A DNA stretch of 46,373 bases from Pseudoselenomonas ruminantium (GTDB lineage Bacteria > Bacillota > Negativicutes > Selenomonadales > Selenomonadaceae). Positions within the stretch are counted from its first letter, which is position 1, and each line of letters begins with the position of its first letter. Position numbers and translations under genes: made by a program. A model generated the notes under the pieces. The model was not told the origin of the DNA. It did not search any database and worked only from the letters and a program-made list of their open reading frames with translations. This document shows, in pieces, positions 23,871 to 31,524 of the stretch. The DNA is taken from assembly GCA_015058575.1 (NCBI GenBank), contig SVBZ01000013.1, positions 1-46,373 on the forward strand, written 5' to 3'.

Positions 23871-24630
23871 CAAGAGGCAGAAGGTCATGTCCTGGGGAAT
23901 TTCTGTGGCTGTCCATTTGCTGCTGTTTGTCGTGATTGCCTTGACCGGTTTGTTTGCCCAGCTTTCGGCAGAGCCTGATAAGGTGCTGGATGTAACGCTC
24001 TATGAAATGGAAACAGCTGCCGCCGGTAGTGCTGGGGCAGCGGGGAGTGAGGCGGCCGAAAGTGCGGAGACGGCGGCAGGTGATGATATGGCAGTTACCG
24101 TAGAAGAAAAGGTATGGAACCAATCCGTGGCCGCAGTACGCGCGGCCGAAGAGCAAGCTGCAGCGAAACCGGAGCGTGCACAAGCTGCGGGGCAAATGCG
24201 CAGCAGCGCCGAAAGCGGCAAAGCCCAGGGAAGGACAGACACGGGGAAAAAGGGGCAGGGAAATAACAGTAAGGAAGAGACTGGTACAGGGGCAGGGGAA
24301 GGCAAGGGAAACGGTGAGGGCAGTGACGGCAGGGATAATGCCGCGGCTGAGCGCCCATCCGTGCCGCCGCAGCTTATCGCTGGTGTGGCGCCTGCATATC
24401 CGGAAGGGCTGCGCCAACAGGGCATCGAGGGCGCAGTACGCGTGCGTGTAGTCGTTGACCAAGACGGCAATGTGGAAAATGCAACGGTGGCGGCTTCATC
24501 GGGATATGAAGAAATGGATGCGGCGGCGGTGGCAGCTGCTTATCGTTATCGATTTGCCGCAGCGCGCAATCGTTATGGGGACCCTGTGCGTTGCGCAGTC
24601 GGACAAACCGTACAATTCCGTTTGCAGTGA
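23860..24630 (+). CDS. tonB: TonB energy transducer
   Basis: 256 residues: N-terminal membrane anchor (about 10-32, with the S-W-x-x-S/H-x-x-x-H-like S-W-G-I-S-V-A-V-H-L-L), a long Ala/Gly/Glu/Lys-rich periplasmic linker rather than the Pro-rich one of enteric TonB, and the folded C-terminal domain from about 175: P-A-Y-P-E-G-L-R-Q-Q-G-I-E-G-A-V-R-V-R-V, then A-A-V-A-A-A-Y-R-Y-R-F. These are the TonB C-terminal hallmarks. GGAGG lies before ATG 23860. It is last in the operon, closed by the hairpin at 24720-24760. Confidence 0.9.
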   Translation: MASDKRQKVMSWGISVAVHLLLFVVIALTGLFAQLSAEPDKVLDVTLYEMETAAAGSAGAAGSEAAESAETAAGDDMAVTVEEKVWNQSVAAVRAAEEQAAAKPERAQAAGQMRSSAESGKAQGRTDTGKKGQGNNSKEETGTGAGEGKGNGEGSDGRDNAAAERPSVPPQLIAGVAPAYPEGLRQQGIEGAVRVRVVVDQDGNVENATVAASSGYEEMDAAAVAAAYRYRFAAARNRYGDPVRCAVGQTVQFRLQ

Positions 24631-24719
24631 ACATAGAGCTAGCAGGAGAATGCTTTTTGCCTGGCGAATTAACAATTGAATAGCTATAGACAGAAAGGAT
24701 GATAGCAACAAATAGAACG

Positions 24720-24760
24720 AGGACTGTTATATGTCAGGAAGGGCATATAACAGTCCTTTT
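24720..24760 (+). terminator. Terminator of the iron uptake operon
   Basis: AGGACTGTTATATG (24720-24733) pairs perfectly over 14 bases with CATATAACAGTCCT (24744-24757), then TTTT. It ends only about 17 bases before the next start codon, so it might also attenuate readthrough into the phosphatase gene. No separate promoter was found between it and that gene; a weak one could lie upstream in 24640-24715. Confidence 0.8.
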
Positions 24761-24777
24761 GTGAAGGAGCTGGGCGT

Positions 24778-26979
24778 ATGAAAAAATTTTTGGATAAAAT
24801 GTTGTATCGGTTTATGGGGAAGAATCGAAGGAATATCCTGGATAAAATGGTGCGCATCGTGCTGGGCAGTAATCTGGCTGCGGTACTTATCCTGGGCGGG
24901 ATTGCTCTTTATGGTATGAGTCTGGCCCTTAATCAGGCGCAGGACATGGGAAAAAGCCTGGGCGAGAATTCCTATGAAAACAGTTCAAAGTTACTGATAC
25001 GGCAACGGCAGGAAGAACTTGCGCATATCGCGCAGGATAATGCGGCTATTATCAATCACAGGATGCTGGATATTTCCCGGAGTGTGCAGGGAGTGGCCAG
25101 AGAGGCTGAGGAAATCGAAAGAGAACCGCAACGCTTCCGGCCGCAGGTAGTAAATATTCCTACTCCGGCTAATTATCGCAGTTTGAATCTTTATCTACAG
25201 TATGGAGAGGATGTTTCCTTAGGGGATTTAAAGGATTCTATTGCCATGATGGCCAATATCGGTGATTTGCTGGCCAGGACGATAGAAGGCAATGACATGG
25301 CGGAATCGGTATTCATTGCCTCCGAGGATAACTTTACGTTGTCTGTAGATGCGCATAGAGTCTTGGCGGAAGATAAGTCGGACATTCCTAAGCCGTACTA
25401 TAATGCTGTTGGCAGTGACTGGTACAAACGGGCTGCTGATAAGGATGGTCTGATTTTTACTCCTGTCAGGCGCTTTATGTTCAATAAGAAGCTGGGATTG
25501 TTCTGCTCGGTGCCGTATTATGGGAAAGACGGCAGGCTGGCTGGGGTGGCATGCATGCAGACCTCTTTGGACAATTTGCAGCATATCCTGAAAGAGACAA
25601 ACCTGCATGATGAAGGCTTTTGTTTCGTGACCGACAATCGGGGCTATGTGATCCTGTCTTCGCAGGAGAAAACTGCGGAGAAGGGGCAGGAGCTTGCGGT
25701 GAATATCCAAAACGATCTGAGACAGTCGGATAATGCAACCTTGGCATTGACCATCCGGGAAATGGTGGCCGGGGGAAATGGTGTGCGGCAGACGCAGGTG
25801 GATGGCAAGGATTATTATATTGCTTTTGCGCCTATCGAAAGCACTGGCTGGAGTTTTGCTGCGGCCTTTGCGGCTGATGATGTTATTGCACCGGCTCTGC
25901 AAAACAAGGCCAGCATTGCGCAGATTACCAAAGAAAAAACATCGGTTATGCAGCAGAATATGTCGCTGATTATTTTTTTGATGGTGCTTTTCATTGCCGC
26001 TTTGCTGCTGTTAGTGATTTATAGTGGCAGGAAGCTTTCCCAGCAGTTCGTGGCACCTATTCACGAACTGGCAGATGGTGTAAGGGAGATTACCAGTGGC
26101 AATCTCAGTAAGAAAGTGGAGATTCGCACAGGGGATGAGATCGAGCATCTGGCAGTCTGCTTCAATGCGATGACTGATGAATTGCAGACCTATATGAAAA
26201 ACCTTACCGCAGCCACGGCGGAAAAGGAACGCATTGCCACGGAACTTTCAGTAGCCAGAGATATCCAGCTGGGGGCTTTGCCTCAGGATTTCCTGCAAGA
26301 CAAGCCCAGCATCCAGCTTTATGCGACCATGTCTGCTGCCAAGGAAGTGGGCGGAGATTTTTATGATTTTTATATGCTGGATGAGAATCATTTGGTGCTG
26401 GCGATGGCAGATGTATCGGGCAAAGGAGTACCGGCCGCCCTATTTATGATGCGGGCGAAGACGACTCTGAAGAACCTGGTGCTTATGGCAAGGGTTCCTG
26501 ACGATTTTGCTGCGGTCATGACACTGGCCAATCGGGAGCTTTGCCAGGATAATGAGGAAATGATGTTTGTTACCGTGTTCCTGGCGCAGCTGGATCTTAC
26601 GACAGGTGAGCTCATTTATGTGAACGGCGGCCATAATCCACCGCTCATCAGCCATCAGGGCCGCTATAGCTATATTGCCGAAGACCGAGGCAAACCTGCT
26701 TTGGGCGCATTGGAAGATGCAGCGTATGAAGCACATAGGCTGCGGCTCGCGCCAGGCGAGATGCTTTTCCTCTATACCGATGGCGTGACTGAGGCCATGG
26801 CTGTAGACAAGAAGCTTTATTCCGAGGAACGTTTGCAGAAGACTTTGGACAGCATAGATCGAAAGGCTTCGGTACGGGAAATCCTTGCGGCGGTCAGAAA
26901 GGATATATCGGTGCATGCAGAGGGCGCAGAGCAGTCGGATGATATTACCATGCTGGGATTGAGGTACTGCGGGAAATAA
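24778..26979 (+). CDS. Membrane sensor with Cache, HAMP and PP2C (SpoIIE/RsbU-type) phosphatase domains
   Basis: 733 residues. Order: membrane helix (about 36-54), a large extracytoplasmic dCache-like domain (about 60-385) with W-Y-K-R-A-A-D-K-D and G-L-F-C-S-V-P-Y-Y-G-K-D, second membrane helix (about 398-420), HAMP with P-I-H-E-L-A-D-G-V, a short coiled coil, then the PP2C domain from about 490. Its metal sites are visible: E-V-G-G-D-F-Y-D-F, M-A-D-V-S-G-K-G-V-P-A-A, Y-T-D-G-V-T-E-A and S-D-D-I-T-M-L. It likely senses a small molecule outside the cell and dephosphorylates a cytoplasmic anti-anti-sigma-like partner. No such partner is in the window. GGAG stands just before ATG 24778. Confidence 0.88.
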   Translation: MKKFLDKMLYRFMGKNRRNILDKMVRIVLGSNLAAVLILGGIALYGMSLALNQAQDMGKSLGENSYENSSKLLIRQRQEELAHIAQDNAAIINHRMLDISRSVQGVAREAEEIEREPQRFRPQVVNIPTPANYRSLNLYLQYGEDVSLGDLKDSIAMMANIGDLLARTIEGNDMAESVFIASEDNFTLSVDAHRVLAEDKSDIPKPYYNAVGSDWYKRAADKDGLIFTPVRRFMFNKKLGLFCSVPYYGKDGRLAGVACMQTSLDNLQHILKETNLHDEGFCFVTDNRGYVILSSQEKTAEKGQELAVNIQNDLRQSDNATLALTIREMVAGGNGVRQTQVDGKDYYIAFAPIESTGWSFAAAFAADDVIAPALQNKASIAQITKEKTSVMQQNMSLIIFLMVLFIAALLLLVIYSGRKLSQQFVAPIHELADGVREITSGNLSKKVEIRTGDEIEHLAVCFNAMTDELQTYMKNLTAATAEKERIATELSVARDIQLGALPQDFLQDKPSIQLYATMSAAKEVGGDFYDFYMLDENHLVLAMADVSGKGVPAALFMMRAKTTLKNLVLMARVPDDFAAVMTLANRELCQDNEEMMFVTVFLAQLDLTTGELIYVNGGHNPPLISHQGRYSYIAEDRGKPALGALEDAAYEAHRLRLAPGEMLFLYTDGVTEAMAVDKKLYSEERLQKTLDSIDRKASVREILAAVRKDISVHAEGAEQSDDITMLGLRYCGK

Positions 26980-27004
26980 GGCAGCTTTTCCGTATTGAAT
27001 CATA

Positions 27005-27033
27005 TTGACACTGGGAGAGGAGCAGTTTATGAT
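27005..27033 (+). promoter_or_regulatory. Promoter of the PucR-type regulator gene
   Basis: TTGACA (27005-27010), 17 bases, TATGAT (27028-27033). The same hexamers and spacing recur at the padC and esterase promoters. Confidence 0.75.
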
Positions 27034-27037
27034 TGTG

Positions 27038-27053
27038 ATGTAAATAAATACAT
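27038..27053 (+). promoter_or_regulatory. PadR-type operator (ATGT-N8-ACAT) at the PucR-type gene
   Basis: ATGTAAATAAATACAT begins 4 bases after the -10 and is identical over 16 bases to the sites at 28451 and 37305. ATGT-N8-ACAT is the core dyad described for PadR repressors of phenolic acid decarboxylase genes. Only one box is present here; the second box seen at the other two promoters is absent. Confidence 0.75.
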
Positions 27054-27070
27054 GATAGCAGAGGCGGGTT

Positions 27071-28333
27071 ATGGAAGGAAAAAACAATGCGTTGGACTGG
27101 CTGGAACTGGTGGCGAGTAAAGGGATAAAGGCTTTGGGGCAAAAGCTGCAACGCAAGTGTGGCAAGAAGCTGATCATTACGGGCGGGCAGGGAATGGCCC
27201 ATTATCCCGAAACAGGCATTATGGCGCCGGCTGAAGTACAGGAGCTGCTGGCGAACATGCCGGAGTTTGGGGAAAATCAATACTACTATGGCAAAAATCA
27301 GCGGCTGCTGGTATTCAGGGTCATGCTTGAAGATACGCCGGATAATACCTTGCTGCTCTTATGGCAGGCGGTAAATACAGAAGACATCGGTGCAATCGGC
27401 AATAGAGTGGAAGAAGCTCGATTAGCCCTGAAGTGGTACCTGCGGTGCAATAAGGAGAGCGTTGAACGGCTTAATGAGCAGCGGACGGCTTTTTTGGAAG
27501 GTGTGTTTATCAAGCACAATATCAGCGTGGAGTCATTGCTCAAAGAGCAGGGAATTGAAATTCATAGCGATCAGGAATATGCGGTAATGCTGATGGATAT
27601 GGGCGCAGATAAACCGCTGATTCCTCCCGCTGATTTCCGGGCCAAGCTGCGGGAGTTCCGTCAGCGTCATCAGACAGAGCTTATCTATCCCTTGGAGTGG
27701 AATGGCATATATCTGGTGATTCTGCCGGGAATTTATAGCCAGCCGGAGTTTAGCTTTCTCTCCACTGGCAAGCGGGAGGAGTTGTTTGGCCGCTGGCAGC
27801 AGCTTTTTTCCGAGGTCTATAAGGTGGAGGTGTCCATTGGCGTGGGCAGGAGCTATCCGCTGGCAGATCTGCACCGCAGCTATCATGAAGCCCGTATTGC
27901 TTTGATGTTCCGTCAGATAAAGGGCGAACGGGGATTTGTGCAGGCGTTTGCAGCGTTAGGCATATTCAAGGAACTGTTTGGCTGCGAGCAGGAACGGATC
28001 ATCCGCTTTTGCCGCCAGACCTTGGATAAATTATTGACCTATGACCACGATTGTGATGCGAACCTGCAAATAACCCTGCGGACGCTTTTGGATACCAATT
28101 TCAGCTACAAATTGACGGCAGAAAAACTCTTTATCCATGTAAATACTGTACGCTACCGCTGCGATAAGATCGCCCAGCTTTTAGCTGTTGATCTGAATCA
28201 GCCCGATACCCGGTTCAATCTCTATGCGGCCTTTCGGGTTGGGGATGTATTGAAGGCGTTGAATCTTTTGCAGCCTGGTTATATCGGAAACATCAGTAAG
28301 GATAGCAGGCTGGAAACGAAAACGTTGTTTTGA
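27071..28333 (+). CDS. PucR/CdaR-type transcriptional regulator
   Basis: 420 residues. The C-terminal part (about 345-400) is the PucR-type helix-turn-helix: L-L-D-T-N-F-S-Y-K-L-T-A-E-K-L-F and H-V-N-T-V-R-Y-R-C-D-K-I, with the diagnostic N-T-V-x-Y-R. The middle has a GGDEF-like degenerate region (V-S-I-G-V-G-R-S-Y-P-L-A-D-L, then S-Y-H-E-A-R-I-A-L) as in CdaR proteins. The N-terminal ligand domain is not assigned. Such proteins usually activate genes for use of an organic substrate. Its promoter carries the same PadR-type box as padC, so it appears to be part of the phenolic acid response and may relay the signal to genes without PadR boxes. Confidence 0.82.
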   Translation: MEGKNNALDWLELVASKGIKALGQKLQRKCGKKLIITGGQGMAHYPETGIMAPAEVQELLANMPEFGENQYYYGKNQRLLVFRVMLEDTPDNTLLLLWQAVNTEDIGAIGNRVEEARLALKWYLRCNKESVERLNEQRTAFLEGVFIKHNISVESLLKEQGIEIHSDQEYAVMLMDMGADKPLIPPADFRAKLREFRQRHQTELIYPLEWNGIYLVILPGIYSQPEFSFLSTGKREELFGRWQQLFSEVYKVEVSIGVGRSYPLADLHRSYHEARIALMFRQIKGERGFVQAFAALGIFKELFGCEQERIIRFCRQTLDKLLTYDHDCDANLQITLRTLLDTNFSYKLTAEKLFIHVNTVRYRCDKIAQLLAVDLNQPDTRFNLYAAFRVGDVLKALNLLQPGYIGNISKDSRLETKTLF

Positions 28334-28347
28334 AGATATAGCAAAAG

Positions 28348-28381
28348 AAAAGCACGAGCTTTGTGTTGGCTCGTGCTTTTT
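28348..28381 (+). terminator. Terminator after the PucR-type gene
   Basis: AAAAGCACGAGC (28348-28359) and GCTCGTGCTTTT (28369-28380) form a perfect 12-bp stem with a 9-base loop and a T-run. It separates the regulator from padC. Confidence 0.88.
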
Positions 28382-28386
28382 GTTAT

Positions 28387-28402
28387 ATGTATTTTATTAC
28401 AT
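28387..28402 (+). promoter_or_regulatory. PadR-type operator upstream of the padC -35
   Basis: ATGTATTTTATTACAT fits ATGT-N8-ACAT. It ends 4 bases before the -35 box. Its start is exactly 64 bases before the start of the downstream box at 28451. Confidence 0.78.
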
Positions 28403-28406
28403 AATG

Positions 28407-28435
28407 TTGACATGTCAGACAAAGAGATGTATGAT
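28407..28435 (+). promoter_or_regulatory. padC promoter
   Basis: TTGACA (28407-28412), 17 bases, TATGAT (28430-28435). The -35 is part of the palindrome-like TTGACATGTCAG. It is bracketed by two PadR-type boxes. Confidence 0.82.
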
Positions 28436-28450
28436 ACATATATCAACCAT

Positions 28451-28466
28451 ATGTAAATAAATACAT
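28451..28466 (+). promoter_or_regulatory. PadR-type operator downstream of the padC -10
   Basis: ATGTAAATAAATACAT (with T before and A after, giving 6-base arms TATGTA/TACATA) begins 15 bases after the -10, so it covers the region just after the transcription start. It is identical to the boxes at 27038 and 37305. Confidence 0.82.
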
Positions 28467-28488
28467 AATTGCGAGGAGGAAACTGACA

Positions 28489-29019
28489 ATGAAATTTAAA
28501 GAGCTGGATGATTTTCTGGGGACGCACTTTATCTATACCTATGACAATGGTTGGGAATATGAGTGGTATGCCAAGAACGATCATACGGTAGATTACCGTA
28601 TCCATGGTGGTATGGTCGCTGGCCGCTGGGTAAAAGACCAGGAGGCTAATATTGTAAAACTTACGGATGGTGTGTATAAGGTCACTTGGACAGAGCCTAC
28701 AGGCACAGATGTGGCGCTGGATTTCATGCCCAATGAGAACATCATGCACGGTACGATTTTCTTTCCAAAATGGGTACAGGATCATCCCGATATCACGGTA
28801 TGCTTCCAGAATGAGCACATTGATTTGATGAAGGAGTCCCGGGAGAAATACGAAACCTATCCGAAATATTTGGTGCCGGAATTCGCGAAAATCACTTATA
28901 TGGGTAAGGCTGGACAAAATAACGAGGAAGTCATTGCCGAGGCACCTTATCAGGGGATGACGGATGATATCCGGGCGGGCAAGTATTTTGATGCAGAATA
29001 CAAACGCCTGAAAAAATAA
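28489..29019 (+). CDS. padC: Phenolic acid decarboxylase
   Basis: 176 residues, very close to the PadC/PAD family of Bacillus and lactobacilli: [14 protein letters not shown], then [29 protein letters not shown] and late [12 protein letters not shown]. Residues matching the described catalytic set are Y16, Y18, R46 and E69. The enzyme is a cytoplasmic beta-barrel that decarboxylates p-coumarate, ferulate and caffeate to vinylphenols without cofactor. AGGAGG precedes ATG 28489. It is a single-gene transcript with two PadR-type boxes around its promoter and its own terminator. It is the key evidence that the PadR-type regulator at 36627 answers to phenolic acids. Confidence 0.95.
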   Translation: MKFKELDDFLGTHFIYTYDNGWEYEWYAKNDHTVDYRIHGGMVAGRWVKDQEANIVKLTDGVYKVTWTEPTGTDVALDFMPNENIMHGTIFFPKWVQDHPDITVCFQNEHIDLMKESREKYETYPKYLVPEFAKITYMGKAGQNNEEVIAEAPYQGMTDDIRAGKYFDAEYKRLKK

Positions 29020-29032
29020 ATGCAGGTAAATC

Positions 29033-29059
29033 GCGGAAGTTTGGCAGCTTCCGCTTTTT
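29033..29059 (+). terminator. Terminator after padC
   Basis: GCGGAAG (29033-29039) pairs with CTTCCGC (29048-29054), followed by TTTTT. An outer GCAG/CTGC pairing can extend it. The cytochrome gene starts 40 bases later and no separate strong promoter is seen in between, so partial readthrough from padC is possible. Confidence 0.8.
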
Positions 29060-29098
29060 CTGCATGAGATGTGGAAGCTAGAGAAGGGGGTATTTTCA

Positions 29099-29671
29099 AT
29101 GAAAGGATGGAAAGAAAAACTGCAAAATGCCGTAAGGTTTATGGGGAAGCATCCGTTGCTGACTTTGGCGGGGTTGTTCCTGCTGGCAATCCTGTGTAAT
29201 TTTGTCATGCATCAGGCGGAGCGTTTTCCGCGATTGGCTTGTTCACCCTGTCATGTTATGGGGGCGTATGTAGATGGCTATGACCACGGGGAATTGCTGG
29301 CCAACAAACACAAAGAAGCCCATGTCGATTGCATTGACTGTCATGAGAACGGCATTGAGGACAAGGTGCAGGAAACGATCTGGTATGTGACGGATGATTT
29401 TGATAATCCACCGGCCAAGCGTCATTTTGACAACAAGATGTGCACGAAATGCCATAGCGATATGGATGCGCTGATTGCTAAAAGTGACAAGGGAAATGGT
29501 GTCAATCCGCATAATTCGCATTTGGGGGATTTGACTTGCTCGGATTGCCATAAGATGCATAAGCAGTCCAAGGCTGCTTGCCAGAACTGCCATGATTTTG
29601 AGTTCTTGCATAACCTGCCAGCAGAATGGGAAAAGGTACAGGATCCGCATGAAGGGGAGGGAGCATTATGA
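29099..29671 (+). CDS. Membrane-anchored pentaheme cytochrome c, NrfH/NapC-like
   Basis: 190 residues: one N-terminal membrane anchor (about 19-36) and five haem-binding C-x-x-C-H motifs at 48-52, 78-82, 115-119, 147-151 and 161-165. The first is C-S-P-C-H-V-M, the C-x-x-C-H-x-M form seen at haem 1 of NrfH. The C-terminal part (N-P-H-N-S-H-L-G-D-L-T-C, S-D-C-H-K-M-H, C-Q-N-C-H-D-F) resembles the tetrahaem domain of flavocytochromes c. NrfH/NapC/CymA proteins take electrons from the menaquinol pool and hand them to a periplasmic reductase. Its stop overlaps the start of the flavoprotein gene by 4 bases, so the two are almost certainly partners. Four haems are usual for NrfH; five is a noteworthy count. 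Confidence 0.88.
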   Translation: MKGWKEKLQNAVRFMGKHPLLTLAGLFLLAILCNFVMHQAERFPRLACSPCHVMGAYVDGYDHGELLANKHKEAHVDCIDCHENGIEDKVQETIWYVTDDFDNPPAKRHFDNKMCTKCHSDMDALIAKSDKGNGVNPHNSHLGDLTCSDCHKMHKQSKAACQNCHDFEFLHNLPAEWEKVQDPHEGEGAL

Positions 29672-31356
29672 AAAAAGCAACTGATTTGAGCCGGCGCAAT
29701 TTCTTGAAGAGTGGTGCATTGGCTTTGGCTGGTGCTGCAGCCGCACCATTTTTGGCGGGCTGTGGCAATGGCCGCAAACATGAGCTTGATGAGGAGGGCA
29801 ATTTCAAGCAGGAAGATCCGCAGCCAGGCTTTATGAAGCCGCCGGCTCCTATTGCGGACAGCCAGATCGTGAGTACGGAAAAGGCTGATGTCATTATCGT
29901 CGGGGCTGGTATGAGCGGTCTTTGTGCTGCCATATCGGCAGCGGAAGAAGGCGGCAAGGTCATCGTGCTGGAAAAGACCAATACGGTGAATTTCCGCGGG
30001 TATGATTATGCGGCCGTCAATTCCCGTGTGCAGCAGCAGGTCGGCAATCATCTGGACCCTGTGGACGTTACCCGGGAAATCATGCGTTTTGGCGCCTATA
30101 AGCCGAATCAGAAAGTGGTTATGCAGTGGGTAAAGCATAGCGGCCATGTCAACGACTGGCTATTGGATATGGCCCTGAATAAGGGCTGCAAGGTGCAGCA
30201 TATCTGGACTTATGATGAGATGGTAGCCGAAGGCGCTACATTGCCAACCCGCCCGTCTATGACGTTTGTATTGGAGCCGACGCAGGAAGCCATCGAAAAA
30301 GCCCCGAAAGGCATGATCGGTGGCAAGCCCGTTATCGCCATGGCCTATACCTTGCTCTCCACGGCCCAGGATAAAGGCGTGGATTTGCGCTTCAAGCTGC
30401 CGGCCGTGCAATTAGTCCGGGAAGATGATAACAAAGGCCGGGTAACGGCTGTCATTGCCAAGGATAAAGAGGGCAAATACCATAAATTCATTGGTGAGAA
30501 GGGGATTATTCTCTGTGCTGGCGATTATGGACATGACAAGGAGATGCTTCATTATTACATTCCCAGTGCCGATACGGTGAAAATCAACCTCTATCCCAGC
30601 AAGGCCAATACTGGTGATGGTCATAAGATGGGGATGTGGGTAGGAGCCGCGATTGATGAAGGGCCGCATGCACCTATGTATTTTGACTTCGGTATGGTCA
30701 ATGCCCCAGGCCTGGCGGATTCAGTCATGCGTCAGCCGTGGCTTTCGCTGAATAACTATGGCGAGCGGTTTGCCAATGAGGATGTTCCCTATCCCTTCAT
30801 CGCCAACGGTGTACGGCAGGAGCCGGATTACAGCAAGTGGAATATCTGGGATTCCAAGTGGCCAGTAGAGGCACCCGCTATGCATCAGACGGCTTGTAAG
30901 TCCCTAAAGAGCGTCTACCATGATCCCAAGCGTTTGCAGAAACTGATTGACGATGGCGTGGTCAAGTCCGCAGATTCTCTTAAAGAATTAGCCCGTCTGA
31001 TGAACCTGCCCTATGAGAAGGTTAAGGCAGAGGTGGAGCGCTACAATGAAATGGCGCGCAAGGGCTTTGATGATGATTTTTACAAGCGCAAGGAGTGTCT
31101 GACCACCATCGAAAAGCCGCCCTTCTATGCGGCCCATATCTCCATAGCTTTGCTGGTAACTTTGGGCGGCTTGAAGATCAATGAAAACATGCAGGTGCTC
31201 GACAAGGAAAAGCATGTTATCCCCGGTCTTTATGCCGCTGGCAATAACTCGGGCAGTTTCTATGCCAATGACTACTGTATGACTATCATGGGCAATAGCC
31301 ATGGCCGGGCCTATACCTTTGGGTATCTGGCCGGCAAACAGGTCATGAAAGAATAA
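29668..31356 (+). CDS. Tat-exported FAD-dependent reductase (fumarate reductase flavoprotein superfamily), acceptor unknown
   Basis: 562 residues. The N-terminus has a twin-arginine motif S-R-R-N-F-L-K (8-14) and a lipobox-like F-L-A-G-C at Cys32, so it is probably exported folded and lipid-anchored. FAD binding is shown by V-G-A-G-M-S-G (78-84) and the late P-G-L-Y-A-A-G-N-N-S-G. It belongs to the FAD_binding_2 group with fumarate, urocanate and related reductases, but has no haem domain and no FMN-binding domain. The fumarate-binding residues are not in place: V-T-L-G-G (497-501) stands where flavocytochrome c has H-T-M-G-G, and M-T-I-M-G-N (538-543) where it has N-R-L-G-G. It probably reduces another unsaturated compound, plausibly a hydroxycinnamate given padC. 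Electrons come from the overlapping cytochrome gene product. Confidence 0.82.
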   Translation: MKKATDLSRRNFLKSGALALAGAAAAPFLAGCGNGRKHELDEEGNFKQEDPQPGFMKPPAPIADSQIVSTEKADVIIVGAGMSGLCAAISAAEEGGKVIVLEKTNTVNFRGYDYAAVNSRVQQQVGNHLDPVDVTREIMRFGAYKPNQKVVMQWVKHSGHVNDWLLDMALNKGCKVQHIWTYDEMVAEGATLPTRPSMTFVLEPTQEAIEKAPKGMIGGKPVIAMAYTLLSTAQDKGVDLRFKLPAVQLVREDDNKGRVTAVIAKDKEGKYHKFIGEKGIILCAGDYGHDKEMLHYYIPSADTVKINLYPSKANTGDGHKMGMWVGAAIDEGPHAPMYFDFGMVNAPGLADSVMRQPWLSLNNYGERFANEDVPYPFIANGVRQEPDYSKWNIWDSKWPVEAPAMHQTACKSLKSVYHDPKRLQKLIDDGVVKSADSLKELARLMNLPYEKVKAEVERYNEMARKGFDDDFYKRKECLTTIEKPPFYAAHISIALLVTLGGLKINENMQVLDKEKHVIPGLYAAGNNSGSFYANDYCMTIMGNSHGRAYTFGYLAGKQVMKE

Positions 31357-31390
31357 AGCTGAAAGAAGCAAAAGGAATTTCATAAGGCGA

Positions 31391-31431
31391 AGAACCGCAG
31401 GTGTTTTACTAGCGCCTGCGGTTCTGTTTTA
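31391..31431 (+). terminator. Terminator after the cytochrome/flavoprotein pair
   Basis: AGAACCGCAGG (31391-31401) pairs perfectly with CCTGCGGTTCT (31415-31425), followed by GTTTTATTT. Confidence 0.82.
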
Positions 31432-31439
31432 TTTGTTTG

Positions 31440-31469
31440 TCGACAAGAACTAAATATTAGCGTTATAAT
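31440..31469 (+). promoter_or_regulatory. Promoter of the sufC/sufB-like pair
   Basis: TCGACA (31440-31445), 18 bases, TATAAT (31464-31469). The -35 differs from consensus at one position. Confidence 0.55.
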
Positions 31470-31524
31470 ATAGAAGAGCAAGAAAACATAAATTGTGTAA
31501 ATAAAAAGGGAGAGCAGAAGATAC

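Noticed and set aside
26960..27004. A second PadR box upstream of the PucR-type promoter, as at padC
   Set aside because: No ATGT-N8-ACAT sequence occurs at the matching position or elsewhere in that gap.
29668..31356. Calling the flavoprotein a fumarate reductase
   Set aside because: The His and Arg residues that bind fumarate are replaced at the expected motifs, and there is no haem domain in the chain.
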